From Methylophilaceae bacterium UBA6140 (GTDB lineage: Bacteria; Pseudomonadota; Gammaproteobacteria; Burkholderiales; Methylophilaceae): a stretch of DNA of 6,085 nucleotides. The position numbers and the translations under genes were made by a program. The stretch lies in contig DIVE01000079.1 in the NCBI GenBank assembly GCA_002423265.1, positions 14,745 through 20,829 of the forward strand, given 5' to 3'. Of the stretch, positions 6,056-6,085 are shown in pieces. Position 1 is the first letter of the stretch. Each line of letters starts with the position of its first letter. The notes under the pieces were generated by a model. The model saw only the letters and a list, made by a program, of their open reading frames with translations, ran no database searches and had not been told where the DNA came from.

Positions 6056-6079
6056 TTGCCCGTGGTGTGAAGACGATTT
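5992..6079. repeat. 15-nt perfect inverted repeat bracketing the argF stop
   Basis: AAATCGTCTTCACAC at 5992-6006 (inside argF, encoding part of the NRLHTQ segment) is the exact reverse complement of GTGTGAAGACGATTT at 6065-6079, downstream of the stop. The arms are 58 nt apart. The similarity continues imperfectly outward (GCTGA versus GCCG with one base gap). The stem could form in the argF transcript; its role is unknown. There is no U tract within the visible sequence. Confidence 0.6.
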
Positions 6080-6085
6080 CGGCGC

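Noticed and set aside
6056..6085. A possible GTG-started gene after argF (GTG at 6067)
   Set aside because: Only six codons are visible before the window ends, so nothing can be supported.

Overview
The window looks like chromosomal DNA of a betaproteobacterium, perhaps in the Nitrosomonadales/Gallionella/methylotroph range. This placement is an inference from gene style, moderate-to-high GC and the argD-argF arrangement; no marker gene fixes it. Five complete protein genes of ordinary length, one partial gene and one 34-codon micro-ORF account for nearly all of the sequence. No rRNA, tRNA, CRISPR array, insertion sequence, integrase or phage gene was seen.

Layout. (1) 1-887, plus strand: the C-terminal end of a NarL/DegS-type histidine kinase, overlapping by 4 nt a complete NarL/FixJ-type response regulator that resembles UvrY/GacA. 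(2) 907-938: a perfect 14-bp hairpin with A and T tracts, a likely bidirectional terminator between convergent transcription units. (3) 980-2997, minus strand: a Rieske non-heme iron oxygenase alpha subunit followed by an overlapping EamA/DMT-type membrane transporter. These two appear to form a translationally coupled pair. (4) 2998-3244: a divergent intergenic region with a weak promoter candidate, a small hairpin and a strong ribosome binding site. (5) 3245-3845, plus strand: a 34-residue single-pass membrane micro-protein, then, 1 nt later, a four-helix membrane protein resembling the membrane domain of PuuD-type urate hydroxylases (Urate_ox_N, former DUF989). A clear terminator at 3867-3905 closes this unit. 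(6) 3920-6055, plus strand: argD (acetylornithine aminotransferase) and argF (ornithine carbamoyltransferase), consecutive arginine biosynthesis genes 33 nt apart. A 15-nt perfect inverted repeat brackets the end of argF.

How the genes work together. ArgD makes N-acetylornithine and ArgF carbamoylates ornithine, so these two clearly share a pathway. The kinase and regulator form a two-component pair of unknown signal. The oxygenase and transporter are probably linked in function (uptake or export of a substrate or product), but the substrate cannot be read from the sequence. No reductase partner for the oxygenase is in the window. I see no convincing new defence or mobile system. The most interesting items are the coupled oxygenase-transporter pair with a glutamate at the bridging position of the oxygenase, and the micro-protein/PuuD-like membrane pair.
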